Source of the DNA: Streptomyces lacrimifluminis
Lineage (GTDB): Bacteria; Actinomycetota; Actinomycetes; Streptomycetales; Streptomycetaceae
Direction of reading: 5' to 3'
DNA length: 64,000 nucleotides
Assembly: GCF_014646095.1 (NCBI RefSeq)
Contig: NZ_BMMU01000034.1
Span: 1-64,000 of the forward strand
Shown here: piece after piece, positions 26,073-36,045 of the stretch
How the letters are laid out: every line of letters begins with the position of its first letter
How positions within the stretch are numbered: the stretch's first letter is position 1
The notes under the pieces: model-generated
Told to the model about the DNA's origin: nothing
The model's input: the letters and a program-made list of their open reading frames with translations, nothing else
The model's database searches: none
Program-made: the position numbers and the translations under genes

Positions 26073-26722
26073 CCGAGAACGCCAGCAGAGTCCCCCGCCT
26101 CACGCCCCTGGCCCGCACTCGCGCCCTGCCCGCCTGGTACCTCCTCGCGGCCAGTGCCGTGCTCGGCGGTCTCCTCGGCAGCGCGTACGGCACCTTCAAG
26201 GCGCCCACCTACACGGCCACCAGCTACGTCGTCGCCGTACCGGCCGAGAAGTCCGACCCGGCGTCCGCTCTCGGATTCGCGCAGGCCTACGGGCGGGTCG
26301 CCACGCAGCTCGCGGTGCTCGGGGACGCCCAGGTGTGGGCGGGCGTACCGGTGTCGACGCTGCGCAAGAGCGTGCAGACGGCGACCTCGCCGGACGCTCC
26401 CATGGTCGCCGTCTCGGCCACCTCCACCCGCCCCGGTCTCGCCGCCGACATGGCGAACGCCGTGGCCCGCTCCCTCACCCGGCACGCCGACGACACCCAG
26501 GAGTCCACCCACGTGGAGCTGCTCCAGTTCTCGCGCGCGGTCAAGCCGACCGAGCCGTCCTCGGCCCCGGCCGCGGTGACCGGGCTGGTCGGCACGAGCG
26601 CGGGCGGCCTGCTCGGCGGGCTGGCGCTGCTGGTGCGGCCCCGGCGACGTACGGAGGAACCGGCGCCCGCCGCCTCCGTACCGGGCCCGGCCGTCGCCGC
26701 CGACTCACATGGCCAGCTGTGA
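26069..26722 (+). CDS. Wzz-like polysaccharide chain-length/co-polymerase protein
   Basis: A 217-residue protein with two membrane helices (about 23-43 and 170-190) flanking an extracytoplasmic loop with the Wzz/YveK look (KAPTYTATSYVVAVPA, ALGFAQAYGRVATQ). The tyrosine-kinase domain often fused to, or paired with, such proteins is absent, and no BY-kinase gene lies in the cluster. It probably regulates polymer length together with the Wzy-like protein. It is joined to both neighbours by 4-base overlaps. Confidence 0.75.
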   Translation: MTENASRVPRLTPLARTRALPAWYLLAASAVLGGLLGSAYGTFKAPTYTATSYVVAVPAEKSDPASALGFAQAYGRVATQLAVLGDAQVWAGVPVSTLRKSVQTATSPDAPMVAVSATSTRPGLAADMANAVARSLTRHADDTQESTHVELLQFSRAVKPTEPSSAPAAVTGLVGTSAGGLLGGLALLVRPRRRTEEPAPAASVPGPAVAADSHGQL

Positions 26723-27882
26723 CGGTCACGATGACGGGCGCCCTGCGCACCGAAGTCGTCAGCGACGAGGCCGTCTTCGCCGAACTAGGCCCGGCCTGGG
26801 GCCGGTTGTACCGGCGGTGCGGTGCGGCGACCCCGTTCCAGAGCCATGCCTGGCTGCACTCGTGGTGGCTGTCGTACGGCGTCCCGGGCCGGCTGCGGAT
26901 CGTCGTGGTCCGCGATCCCGAGGGTGAACTCCTCGCAGCCGCCCCGCTGATGCGCGTACACCGCCCGCTGCCCGCCCTCGTGCCGCTCGGCGGCGCGATC
27001 TCCGACTACGGTGATGTGCTCCTCGACGACGACACGGCCGACGAGGCCGCCGCCGCCCTGGCCGAGGGCCTCTCCGACGCCGCCCGCACCGCCCTGATCG
27101 ACCTCCGCGAGGTCCGGCCCGGCGGCGCGGCGGAACGCGTGTACGAGCGCTGGCGTGGCCCGCGCCGCCAGGTCAGGGACTCCCTGTGCCTGGAACTGCC
27201 GGCCGTCTCGATGGACGCTCTGGTCTCCCGTCTCCCCTCCGCCAAGGCCCAACGGGTCCGCGCCAAGCTGCGCAAGCTGACCGCGCTCGGCGTCGAGCGC
27301 CGCGTCGTCCGCCCCGACGAGGTCGACGCGGCCCTGGCCCGCCTTCTCGAACTGCACCAACTCCAGTGGCAGGGGCGCAAGGTGACGTCGGAACACCTCC
27401 AGCCCCGGTTCCGCGAACACCTCGCCCGGTCGGTCGGACCGATGGTGCGCTCCGGGGACGCCGTGGTCACCGAGTTCCGCCTCGACGACAGCGTGGTCGC
27501 CGTCGATCTGACGCTGCTGTCGGGACGTCTCGCGGGCGGCTATCTGTACGGCGCCCATCCGGGCCTGCGGAAGCGGAAGGCGGACGTAGCCGTGATGCTC
27601 CTCGACGCCTGCGCCCAGCACACCGGGGCGGGCGGGCACAGCACACTGAGCCTGCTGCGCGGTGACGAGCCGTACAAGCACCACTGGCGCCCCGAACCCG
27701 TCGTCAACCAACGGCTGTTGCTGGCCCGGCGGCTGACGGCACCGCTGATGTCGGCGGTCGTGTGCGATGTCGCCGCCCGCAGCCGGGGCAAGGAACTCCT
27801 GCGCCGGCTGCGGGACCGCGACGGCAACGGAAGCGGAAGCAACGGCGGAGGGGAAACCGGCAACGGTGGCGGCGGATCGTGA
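26719..27882 (+). CDS. GNAT/FemAB-like acyltransferase of polysaccharide clusters
   Basis: A 387-residue protein of the CelD/BcsL or FemAB-like GNAT class: ATPFQSHAWLHSWWLSYG, LLAAAPLMRV, LLELHQLQWQGRKV, LSGRLAGGYLYGAHPGLRKRK, LSLLRGDEPYKHHWRP. Such proteins N-acylate sugars or attach amino acids, here most plausibly modifying the deacetylated repeat unit. It ends in a Gly/Asn-rich tail. GTG start overlaps the previous stop. It is the last gene of the rightward run before a convergent hydrolase gene. Confidence 0.8.
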   Translation: MTVTMTGALRTEVVSDEAVFAELGPAWGRLYRRCGAATPFQSHAWLHSWWLSYGVPGRLRIVVVRDPEGELLAAAPLMRVHRPLPALVPLGGAISDYGDVLLDDDTADEAAAALAEGLSDAARTALIDLREVRPGGAAERVYERWRGPRRQVRDSLCLELPAVSMDALVSRLPSAKAQRVRAKLRKLTALGVERRVVRPDEVDAALARLLELHQLQWQGRKVTSEHLQPRFREHLARSVGPMVRSGDAVVTEFRLDDSVVAVDLTLLSGRLAGGYLYGAHPGLRKRKADVAVMLLDACAQHTGAGGHSTLSLLRGDEPYKHHWRPEPVVNQRLLLARRLTAPLMSAVVCDVAARSRGKELLRRLRDRDGNGSGSNGGGETGNGGGGS

Positions 27883-27904
27883 ACGACCCGCCGCCTCCGG
27901 GCGG

Positions 27905-29251
27905 TCACCGGTTGCGCGACCACCAGTCGAAGCGCAGGCACAGCTTGCCGCCCATCCAGTACTCCACCCAGTCGCCCAGATCCAGCGGCGAACAGTTGGG
28001 CGGCGGCAGCGGCACGGGCGGGATGACCGGGTCCGTGGGCTTCGGCGGCTGCGGGGTCGGTTCCGGCGTCGGAACCGGCGGTACCGGGGTCGGGACGGTC
28101 GGTTCGGTGTCCTTACGGCCCGTCAGGACCTGGCGGTACACCTCGGACGCCTTCGGATTGCCGCCGCACTGCCACACACCGTGCGGGCAGTAGTCGGTCA
28201 GCGTGTTGTACAGCGGCTTGTGCTCGTCCATCCACGCGAGCATGCGCCGCATGTACTCCGGATTGTCACCGTTGCGGAACAGTCCCCATTCCGGATAGGA
28301 AATGGGCTTTCCATGAGCCTTGGCGAAATCCACGTGCGCCTGAAGTCCGTAGGGCTCACTCACCTGATCGTCGAATGAGATTCCCCGGGGCTGGTCGTAC
28401 GAATCCATCCCGATGATGTCGACCGTGTCGTCCCCCGGATAGCACTGCGGCCACGGAACGGCGTCCTTGCCCCGGGTCGGATTGAAATCGAACCGGAATT
28501 TCTGGCCCGGCACCGCCCGCATGGTGGTGACGATCCTGTTCCAGTACTTCTTCCAGGCCTCCGGGTCCGGCCCACAGCGATGGGTGTACGTAATGCCGTT
28601 CATCTCCCACCCGAGCACGATGACCGTGTCCGGGATCCTCAGCTCGACCAGCCGCTCGGCCAGGGCGCGGAAGTGATGATCGTAGAAACCGGCCGCGCCA
28701 CGCCTCAACTGCACCCGGACCTGACGGTCGGAGACACCCTCCTCGTTACGCTCCAGCATGGGCACGTTGAGGACGAACAGCCGGTCCTCCTCGGCCCGCC
28801 GCCAGTCCGCCCACACGTCGAGGAAGCCGGGCAGCCCCTCGATGTTGCTCCACCGGTCACCGGGCAGATAGGTGTGGCCGACCTTGAGTTCGGCACCGCC
28901 CAGCCAACGGCTGAGCTCGGCGATCCTGGCCGTGCCCCGGATGCCGTCGTAGTCGACGTACGCGCCGAAGGCCGGGAGCCTGGGCGGCTCGGGGGGTTTT
29001 GGCGGCTCGATCTTGGGAGGCTCGGGAGCCACCGGGGGTTCGGGGGCCACGGGGGCCACGGGGGCGACCGGTGCCACCATCCCCGTGGGTGGTGTCGGCT
29101 GCGTGACCGTGTCCGGCGGGGGGACGGGAGGATCGGCCACCCCCGCGCCCACGGCGTGTCCCGGCCCCGCCGCCAGGACGGCCGACGCGGCGACCGCCGC
29201 CGCCAGGGACGCCAGCCGTCCGGTGCGGGCCCGTCGCTTGTGTGGGGCCAT
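27905..29251 (-). CDS. Secreted GH26-like endoglycosidase
   Basis: A 448-residue exported protein with a signal peptide (RRARTGRLASLAAAVAASAVLA) and a Pro-rich linker with VAPVAP and PEPP repeats (about 45-95). The glycosidase domain has candidate catalytic glutamates in GWEMNG and YPEWGLF, as in GH26 mannanase-like enzymes (also HxYxPGD, VDIIGMDSYDQP). The C-terminus is another Pro/Thr linker followed by a short Cys/Trp-containing end (NCSPLDLGDWVEYWMGGKLC). It is convergent to the glycan operon and likely trims or releases its polymer. Confidence 0.83.
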   Translation of the reverse strand: MAPHKRRARTGRLASLAAAVAASAVLAAGPGHAVGAGVADPPVPPPDTVTQPTPPTGMVAPVAPVAPVAPEPPVAPEPPKIEPPKPPEPPRLPAFGAYVDYDGIRGTARIAELSRWLGGAELKVGHTYLPGDRWSNIEGLPGFLDVWADWRRAEEDRLFVLNVPMLERNEEGVSDRQVRVQLRRGAAGFYDHHFRALAERLVELRIPDTVIVLGWEMNGITYTHRCGPDPEAWKKYWNRIVTTMRAVPGQKFRFDFNPTRGKDAVPWPQCYPGDDTVDIIGMDSYDQPRGISFDDQVSEPYGLQAHVDFAKAHGKPISYPEWGLFRNGDNPEYMRRMLAWMDEHKPLYNTLTDYCPHGVWQCGGNPKASEVYRQVLTGRKDTEPTVPTPVPPVPTPEPTPQPPKPTDPVIPPVPLPPPNCSPLDLGDWVEYWMGGKLCLRFDWWSRNR

Positions 29252-29437
29252 GCCTGCTCCTTCCTCCACGCGCGTACTCCCTCTCGCACTGCCTGTTTCG
29301 CACTGCCTGTTCTCGTCCTGCCTTTTCACCTACTGACACTCAGTCATATGAGTATGAATTCCGCCACCGCGCTTGAGACTTTCGAGTGTTCCGCTCGCCC
29401 GCACGAGTGAACCGACCCGAAGGAAACCCGAAAACAC

Positions 29438-30754
29438 ATGTCCGTGTCGCTGCTCGACACCCGCGTCCCCGCCGTCCTCGTGCGGACCGACCGGAATCCC
29501 TTTCACCACGGAACACTGGGCGCCGTACGCTCACTCGGCCGGGCGGGTGTCGACGTCCACCTGATCGCCGACGTCGGTGGAAGTCCCGTACGCAGATCCC
29601 GCTTCGTGCGCCAACTGCATCCGCCGCCGCTGCCCGGCGCCGCCCCCGCCGACATCGCCCGCGCACTGCTGCGGGTGGCCTCCCGGATCGCGCGGCCCGC
29701 CGTGCTGATCCCGCTCGACGACGCGAGCGCCGTCGCGGTGGGCCTGGCCCGGGCCGCGCTGGCGCCCGCCTTTCTGCTGCCGCAGCAGCCCGGCGCACTG
29801 GCCGAACGGGTGGCCGACAAGGCCGAACTGGCCACCGTGTGCGCCGCCGTGGGCGTGCCGCATCCGCTGACACTGATCCCGGACAGCGCGACCGAGGCCG
29901 CCGCCGTGGCCTGGCGTCTCGGGCTGCCGGCGGTGGCGAAGTGGAGCCGCCCCTGGCTGCTCCCGGCCGACAGCGACCTGCGCAGCACGGTCGTCGTGCG
30001 CTCGGCGCGGCAGGCACGGGAGCTGTACCTGCGCACGGAGGAGGCAGGCAGCCGACTGCTGCTCCAGGCGTTCCTGCCGCCGGGACCCGACCTCGACTGG
30101 TTCTGCCACGGGTACGTCGACCGCGCCGGGACCGTGCGCGGCGGCGGCCCCGGCCGCAAGCTGCACGCCTGGCCGCGCGGCGCCGGACTGACCGCGGTCG
30201 GCCACTGGACACCGAACGCCACGGTGCAGGTGCTCGCCGAACGCGTCGTCGGCGAACTGGGCTACCGGGGCATCTTCGACCTCGACTTCCGCCGCTGCGC
30301 CAGCACCGGCGACTACCACCTGCTCGACTTCAATCCGCGTCCCGGCGCCCAGTTCCGGCTCTTCACCGACACGGCCGGGCTGGACGTCGTACGCGCCCAG
30401 CACCTCGACCTGACCCACCGTCCGCTGCCCGAGGGGGCGCCGCGGCCCGGGCGGGCGTTCGTGGTCGAGAACTACGCGCCGCTCAGCGCGCTGCGCCCGG
30501 CGCCGGCCGGCCGCGAACTGGCCTGGCACGCCCCGGACGACCTCGCGCCCGGCTGGGCGATGTGGGCCCTGTGGGCGCGGCACGCCGTCCGCTGCCTGCC
30601 GACCCGGCTGCGCCGACTGTGCGCACGGCCCGAACCTGACGGCACACGGGCACGCGTGATCCGGCAGGCGGTGGCCGACGCGCCGCAGCCCCTGCCCGAC
30701 GGCTCGCTGACAGCCGGCTCCTTGACCGACGACGAGAAAGCGAACAGTTGCTGA
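29438..30754 (+). CDS. ATP-grasp ligase
   Basis: A 438-residue ATP-grasp protein. The N-terminal Rossmann-like part (AVLVRTDRNPFHHGTLGAVRSLGRAG) is followed by the ATP-binding lobe (RVADKAELATVCAAVGVPHP; GLPAVAKWSRPW) and metal-binding end (GIFDLDFRR; YHLLDFNPRPGAQF). The family couples ATP hydrolysis to carboxylate-amine (or similar) bond formation. It could add an amino-acid or acyl substituent to the glycan or make a small precursor. Its stop overlaps the next start by one base (TGATG), so the two genes act together. Confidence 0.85.
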   Translation: MSVSLLDTRVPAVLVRTDRNPFHHGTLGAVRSLGRAGVDVHLIADVGGSPVRRSRFVRQLHPPPLPGAAPADIARALLRVASRIARPAVLIPLDDASAVAVGLARAALAPAFLLPQQPGALAERVADKAELATVCAAVGVPHPLTLIPDSATEAAAVAWRLGLPAVAKWSRPWLLPADSDLRSTVVVRSARQARELYLRTEEAGSRLLLQAFLPPGPDLDWFCHGYVDRAGTVRGGGPGRKLHAWPRGAGLTAVGHWTPNATVQVLAERVVGELGYRGIFDLDFRRCASTGDYHLLDFNPRPGAQFRLFTDTAGLDVVRAQHLDLTHRPLPEGAPRPGRAFVVENYAPLSALRPAPAGRELAWHAPDDLAPGWAMWALWARHAVRCLPTRLRRLCARPEPDGTRARVIRQAVADAPQPLPDGSLTAGSLTDDEKANSC

Positions 30755-32028
30755 TGTACGACCTGCTGGTGGTGGGCTCCGGCCCCTACGGCCTGTCCAT
30801 CGCCTCCCACGCCGCCGGCGCCGGGCTCCGGCTGCGCGTCCTCGGCCGGCCCATGGCCTCCTGGCGCGACCACATGCCCCGGGGCATGTACCTCAAGTCG
30901 GAACCGTGGGCGTCGAACCTGTCCGACCCCGACGACCGCTGGCGCCTGGACACGTACTGCGCCGGTCAGGGCGTCGAGGCACGGCACGGGCAGCCGATCC
31001 CGCTGGAGATGTTCGCCGCGTACGGTCAGTGGTTCGCGCGCAATGCCGTGCCCGAGGTCGACGAACGGACGGTGACCCGGGTGACGCCCGTACCCGGTGG
31101 TTTCGAGGCGGTGACGGAGGACGGCGAGACAGTACGCGCCCGGACCGTCGCCCTGGCCGTCGGTGTGCTCCCCTTCGTCGAGATCCCCGCCGCGCTGCGC
31201 GGCCTCGGCCCCGACCTGGTCTCGCACAGCAGTCACCACGGCGACCTCGACCGCTTCCGCGGCCGGGACGTCACGGTGATCGGCGGCGGCCAGGCAGCCC
31301 TGGAAACGGCGGCCCTGCTCGCCGAACAGGGCACCCGGGTAAGGGTGTTGGCCCGTGCGGAGCAGCTGCGCTGGAACGACGTACCGCCGCCGTGGCAGCG
31401 CCCCTGGTGGCGTTCGGCCCGTGCCCCGCACAGCGGCCTCGGCTGCGGCTGGCGCAACTGGTTCTACGCGGAACGCCCCGGCCTCTTCCACCGCCTCCCG
31501 GAACCGACCCGCGCCAAGATCGCCGCCACGGCCCTCGGCCCGGCGGGCGCCTGGTGGGTACGCGACCGCGTCGAACCGGCGGTGCAAGTCCTCCTCGGCC
31601 AAGAGGTGGCGGAGGCACGGGAGTTGACGGGCACCGGCAGCGGCGTACGGCTGGACACGCTGACCCGGTCCGGCGAGCGGTGCTCTCTGGAGACCGAACA
31701 CGTCATCGCGGCAACGGGGTTCAGAGCGACGTGCGACCGACTGGGCCTGCTGGACCCCCGACTGGGCGGCAGCCTGGGCGTGTGGGGAGACGGTTCCCCG
31801 GCGGTCGGGCGGCACTTCGAGTCCTCGTACCCCGGCCTGTTCCTGGCGGGACTGGTGACGGCGTCCGGTTTCGGCCCGGCGATGCGCTTCGTGCACGGCG
31901 CGACATTCACCGCGGAGACGCTCGTACGAGGGGTACGGCGCCGGCTGCGGGCAGGGGCCCGGGCGGGCGGCGGGCCGGTGCCGGGGCAGGGGTTGCGCGA
32001 GGGGGCGCGGTCCGCGTCCGCGGGGTAG
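30754..32028 (+). CDS. FAD/NAD(P)-dependent oxidoreductase
   Basis: A 424-residue flavoprotein. The FAD site LLVVGSGPYGLSIA is at the N-terminus, an NAD(P) Rossmann motif VTVIGGGQAALETAALLAEQG is central, and HVIAATGFRAT is the family's ATG-type motif. LKSEPWASNLSDPDDRW resembles a class of flavin monooxygenase/hydroxylase-like proteins. Its substrate is unknown; coupling to the ATP-grasp gene suggests oxidation of the same metabolite. ATG at 30754 is preferred over a TTG six bases earlier. Confidence 0.82.
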   Translation: MYDLLVVGSGPYGLSIASHAAGAGLRLRVLGRPMASWRDHMPRGMYLKSEPWASNLSDPDDRWRLDTYCAGQGVEARHGQPIPLEMFAAYGQWFARNAVPEVDERTVTRVTPVPGGFEAVTEDGETVRARTVALAVGVLPFVEIPAALRGLGPDLVSHSSHHGDLDRFRGRDVTVIGGGQAALETAALLAEQGTRVRVLARAEQLRWNDVPPPWQRPWWRSARAPHSGLGCGWRNWFYAERPGLFHRLPEPTRAKIAATALGPAGAWWVRDRVEPAVQVLLGQEVAEARELTGTGSGVRLDTLTRSGERCSLETEHVIAATGFRATCDRLGLLDPRLGGSLGVWGDGSPAVGRHFESSYPGLFLAGLVTASGFGPAMRFVHGATFTAETLVRGVRRRLRAGARAGGGPVPGQGLREGARSASAG

Positions 32029-32045
32029 GCGGTTCGTTCGCTGCG

Positions 32046-32085
32046 GGCCCGGTGGGGGCTGGTCGCGCAGTTCCCCGCGCCCCTT
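32046..32085. repeat. Streptomyces intergenic repeat (GGGGGCTGGTCGCGCAG type)
   Basis: The block GGTGGGGGCTGGTCGCGC/AGTTCCCCGCGCCCCTT recurs almost exactly at 53055-53098, and a variant lies at 39308-39378. I recall this as a widespread Streptomyces intergenic repeat. It contains an internal hairpin (GGGG...CCCC). Confidence 0.65.
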
Positions 32086-32123
32086 GATGAGCCACGCGCC
32101 CCTCGCGGGGTGCGTGGCTCATC
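32086..32123. terminator. Bidirectional terminator
   Basis: 17-base arms (32086-32102 with 32107-32123) with one G-T wobble and a 4-base loop, between the converging oxidoreductase and LPPTG-protein genes. Confidence 0.8.
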
Positions 32124-32149
32124 CGGGTGCCTGGGGCCTTACCCGTGCC

Positions 32150-32971
<822 letters not shown>

Positions 32972-33074
32972 TCTGATTATCTTCCTGCTGGGAGAGGTGA
33001 GAAAAAGCCGGCCTTGGCACCGAAAGGCTCTCCAAGACCGGCCCAGACACCGCCGAACGGCTGGTGCTACGACG

Positions 33075-33302
33075 TCAGTCGTTGACGCAGGTGTTGCCGA
33101 ACGCCGGGTTCAGCAGCGCGATGACGTTGATCGAGTTGCCGCACACGTTGACGGGAACGTGGACGGGCACCTGGACCACGTTGCCGGAGAGCACACCCGG
33201 GGAGTGAGCGGCGAAGCCCTCCGCCTCGGCGTCGGCGAAGGCCGGGGCGGCCATTCCGAGCGACATGATGGCGCCCGCGATGACAGCAACGCTCTTCTTC
33301 AT
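33075..33302 (-). CDS. Short chaplin (ChpD position)
   Basis: A 75-residue chaplin with signal peptide (MKKSVAVIAGAIMSLGMAAPAFA), then HSPGVLSGNVVQVPVHVPV, NVCGNSINVIALLNPAFGNTC and the end VND. Both cysteines are kept. It has an Ala instead of Gly in the VI(A/G)LLNP segment. Purine-rich GAAGGGAAA precedes the ATG. It lies between the LPPTG protein and the rodlins, as chpD does beside rdlA/rdlB in S. coelicolor. A weak inverted repeat at about 33011-33045 may terminate it. Confidence 0.94.
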   Translation of the reverse strand: MKKSVAVIAGAIMSLGMAAPAFADAEAEGFAAHSPGVLSGNVVQVPVHVPVNVCGNSINVIALLNPAFGNTCVND

Positions 33303-33525
33303 GAGGTTTCCCTTCTCTGCGGTCATGCCCAGATGTCGGCCGAAGACCGAGCGAGCACAACATGAACGGCTCGCACCATGACCGGCAGTTGTAAAACGAG
33401 GCATAGACAGCCGAAGAAACTACGGAACGTGGTCGCACGGTTAATTCACTCGAACGCTCCGAAGCAGCAGAAAACACAGTCCACACGAAAGGCTGAAGGA
33501 AATCGGGGAGATGACAAAACGCGAA

Positions 33526-33552
33526 CAGCCCCCGCACCGTGTGCGGAGGCTG
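33526..33552. terminator. Terminator of the leftward rodlin
   Basis: 12-base arms (33526-33537 with 33541-33552), one mismatch, 3-base loop; about 60 bases past the rodlin stop. Confidence 0.7.
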
Positions 33553-33614
33553 TCCGAGCTGCATTTATGGGCGACCGGAAGACTGTTGACGACCGGTCAG
33601 CAGTCGGCGACAGA

Positions 33615-34025
33615 TCAGCTGTTGCCGACGCCGTTCCCGGACAGGACCGGAATGTCGCTGAGGATGTGCGACAGCGGCTCGTCGCCCTTGGCCTGCGTCG
33701 AGTTCTCGGCGCACTGCTGGTTCTGCGGGGCGGACAGGATCGGAATGTCCTGGACGGCGATCGGCACGACACCCACGACGGAGCCCACGTTGCCCTTGAC
33801 GGGCAGACCGACACAGAGCTTGTTCAGGGTGCCCTGCGCCAGGCTCATCTGAGGGCTCATGTCGCCCTTGGTCATGGAGTTGCCGAACTTCGAGACCGCG
33901 CCGTTCCCGCTGACGGACGTGGTGCCGCCGTCGTCCGCTGTGGCAAGCGCCTGAGGGGCGGTCGCCGCCGAGACTCCGACGACAGATGCGGCTACCGCCG
34001 CCGCGGCCATTGCCTTCTTCAGCAT
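33615..34025 (-). CDS. rdlA: Rodlin (leftward of the divergent pair)
   Basis: A 136-residue secreted rodlin: signal peptide (LKKAMAAAAVAASVVGVSA), NDGGTTSVSGNGA-like segment (DDGGTTSVSGNGA), MSPQMSLAQGTLNKLCVGLP, SVVGVVPIAVQDIPILSAP, QNQQCAENSTQAKGDEPLSHIL. Two cysteines are conserved. Rodlins organise chaplin fibrils into the paired rodlets on aerial hyphae and spores. It is divergent from the second rodlin. Which of the pair corresponds to RdlA or RdlB cannot be settled by eye; the symbol is provisional. Confidence 0.92.
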   Translation of the reverse strand: MLKKAMAAAAVAASVVGVSAATAPQALATADDGGTTSVSGNGAVSKFGNSMTKGDMSPQMSLAQGTLNKLCVGLPVKGNVGSVVGVVPIAVQDIPILSAPQNQQCAENSTQAKGDEPLSHILSDIPVLSGNGVGNS

Positions 34026-34275
34026 TTCGCTTTCCTTTCCTGGCAGAGACACATGTTCCTGCTCTCGCCATCAACCGGATGGGCGGGGATTGGTTTCGCT
34101 TCTTCACCCGATTGGCCCGTTCCGGCCCGGAAATTCGTGGCATCGCCCGGCTCGCACGGCCCTCGGGAACACTTCTCGCTGTGGGCCATCGGAGTGAACC
34201 GGAGCAACTATGCGCGCTCAAGGCAGTTGATCAGAGCGCTCCGGTGGACGGGGTTTCTTCCGAAGGGACTAGCAA
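34026..34275. promoter_or_regulatory. Divergent rodlin promoter region
   Basis: 250 non-coding bases between the two rodlins. Rightward, AGCAAC (34203-34208), 16 bases, AGTTGA (34225-34230) resembles the BldN-dependent class; GAAGGGA is the ribosome site. The leftward promoter probably lies near 34070-34110, without clear hexamers. Confidence 0.4.
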
Positions 34276-34686
34276 GTGATCAAGAAGGTTATGGCTGCCG
34301 CCGCAGTCGCCGCTTCCGTCATCGGTGCCTCCGCCGCGGTCGCCCCGCAGGCAATGGCGATCGCCAACGACGGTGGCACGACCTCCACCAGCGGCAACGG
34401 CGCCATCCAGAAGTACGGCAACTCGGCCACGTACGGCAACATGAGCCCCCAGATGGCGCTCATCCAGGGCTCGCTCAACAAGCCCTGCATCGGTCTGCCG
34501 GCCAAGCTCAACGTCGGTTCTGTCGTCGGCGTCGTGCCGGTCGCCCTCCAGGACATCCCGATCCTGTCGGCCCCGCAGAACCAGCAGTGTGTCGAGAACT
34601 CGACGCAGGCCAAGGGTGACGAGCCGCTGTCGCACATCCTCAGCGACATCCCCGTGCTGTCCGGCAACGGCGTCGGCAACAACTGA
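34276..34686 (+). CDS. rdlB: Rodlin (rightward of the divergent pair)
   Basis: A 136-residue rodlin starting with GTG: MIKKVMAAAAVAASVIGASA signal, NDGGTTSTSGNGAIQKYGN, MSPQMALIQGSLNKPCIGLP, then a C-terminal half almost identical to that of the third rodlin, even in its DNA. It is exported and incorporated in the rodlet layer with chaplins. The ribosome site GAAGGGA is about 8 bases upstream. Confidence 0.93.
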   Translation: MIKKVMAAAAVAASVIGASAAVAPQAMAIANDGGTTSTSGNGAIQKYGNSATYGNMSPQMALIQGSLNKPCIGLPAKLNVGSVVGVVPVALQDIPILSAPQNQQCVENSTQAKGDEPLSHILSDIPVLSGNGVGNN

Positions 34687-34754
34687 TCCGCAGCACCAGT
34701 ACCACCGGCGACAACTGAGCCGGGGCGTACGTCCAGGCTCTCTTCGAGCCTTCA

Positions 34755-34788
34755 CCAGCGGGCCGTCGAACTCTCGGCGGCCCGCTGG
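34755..34788. terminator. Terminator of the rightward rodlin
   Basis: Perfect 11-base arms CCAGCGGGCCG (34755-34765) and CGGCCCGCTGG (34778-34788), about 70 bases after the stop. Confidence 0.75.
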
Positions 34789-34803
34789 CCTACGTTGCGT
34801 CAG

Positions 34804-35880
34804 GTGACGACGAGACACCCTTTGTCCGGTATTCCCGTCCTTCCCGCCTCTCCCGGCTGTGCGGGATCGTGCTGCTGTGCGCGGCGACCGCGATCGGCTG
34901 CGGCACACCGCGGACACCGCCGCTGAAACCCGCGGGCGGCGCCGCCCCCGCCACGGGCACCGACATCCTGCTGCTGGGCACGGACGGCCGCGGCACCATC
35001 ACCGAGAAGGAACGCCGCACGTTCCACGCGGGCGGCATCGCCCGCAACTGCGCGGACGTGATGATGCTCGTGCTGTGTCCGCCAAGCGCGACCGCGTCAG
35101 CGTGATCGGACTGCCACGCGACTCCTTGGCCACGATTCCGGCGTACAGACCCACACCGTCCGGGAAACAGCGTCCCGCACACCCCGTGAAGCTCAACAAC
35201 GCGCACACGGAGGGCGGCGCCCCGCTCGTCGAGCGGACGGTGGAGGCGGCGACCGGGGTGAGTGTCGAGCAGTATCTGCAGCTCGACTTCCGGCGGTTCA
35301 TCGACGCCGTCGACCAGGCCGGCGGGGTCGAGGTGGGCACGAAACGGCGCCTCAAGGACTCCAAGACCAAGCTGAACCTGGCGCCGGGACGGCATCTGCT
35401 CAAGGGTGGCCAGTCCTTGCAGTACGTCCGCTCGCGGCACGTCGACCAGAGTGCCGACCCGGGGCGGATCCAGCGACAGCAGCGGTTCCTGGTCGCGGCG
35501 CTGGAGCAGCTGACCGCCCGGAAGGTGCTCACCGACCCCGTCCTCATGGGCCGGGTGGCCCGGACACTGCTCGGTCCGCCAAGGTCCGGCAGGGCTTCGG
35601 GAAGGACGGTGTGAAGGCACTGGTCGCGCTCGCCTCGGCGCTGAGCAAGGTGCCGGCCACGCGGACCGAGTTCGCCACCGTGCCGATCGCCGGGTTCAAC
35701 CCGCCGATGAAGGACGTCGGTTCGACGCTGCGCTGGGACGCCGCGAAGGCCAAGGCGATGTTCACCAAGGTGCGCGAGGACCGGCCGCTGATCGCGGCGG
35801 GTGCGGAGCCCAAGCCCGGGGACCCGCCACTGTTCGGCAAGGACGTACCGGTGCGCGGGAACCGGCTGGGGTGCCCCTGA
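34804..35880 (+). pseudogene. LytR-CpsA-Psr (LCP) family gene with at least two frameshifts
   Basis: Three overlapping frames together spell one LCP protein. The first (GTDILLLGTDGRGTITEKER, ending ADVMMLVLC) breaks near 35075. The second (SAKRDRVSVIGLPRDSLATIP; VKLNNAHTEGGAPLVE; LRKYVRSRH-like QYVRSRHVDQSADPGRIQRQQ) breaks near 35575. The third finishes with SAKVRQGFGKDGVKALVAL, ending RGNRLGCP. A lipobox-like AIGCG is near the start, and the N-terminal frame is also unclear. LCP enzymes attach glycopolymers to peptidoglycan. The locus sits among rodlins just after a glycan cluster. Sequencing error is the alternative to real inactivation. Confidence 0.8.
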
Positions 35881-35969
35881 GCAGGGCGGTCGGGCGGACG
35901 AGCAGGCGGCCCTGTTCCCCCGAACGGATGCCCCCACACCTCGTCCGCTGGGCCAAATGGGGCAATCAT

Positions 35970-35998
35970 CGCAACCCTCACGGGGGTTGAACCGTTGT
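35970..35998 (+). promoter_or_regulatory. BldN-like promoter of the third rodlin
   Basis: CGCAAC (35970-35975), 17 bases, CGTTGT (35993-35998), 47 bases before the ATG. It is similar to the sites at the other chaplin and rodlin genes in this window. Confidence 0.4.
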
Positions 35999-36045
35999 TG
36001 ATCACGCAGCTCCTCACCGGAGTCCGCTTTTCGAAGGGAACAAAC

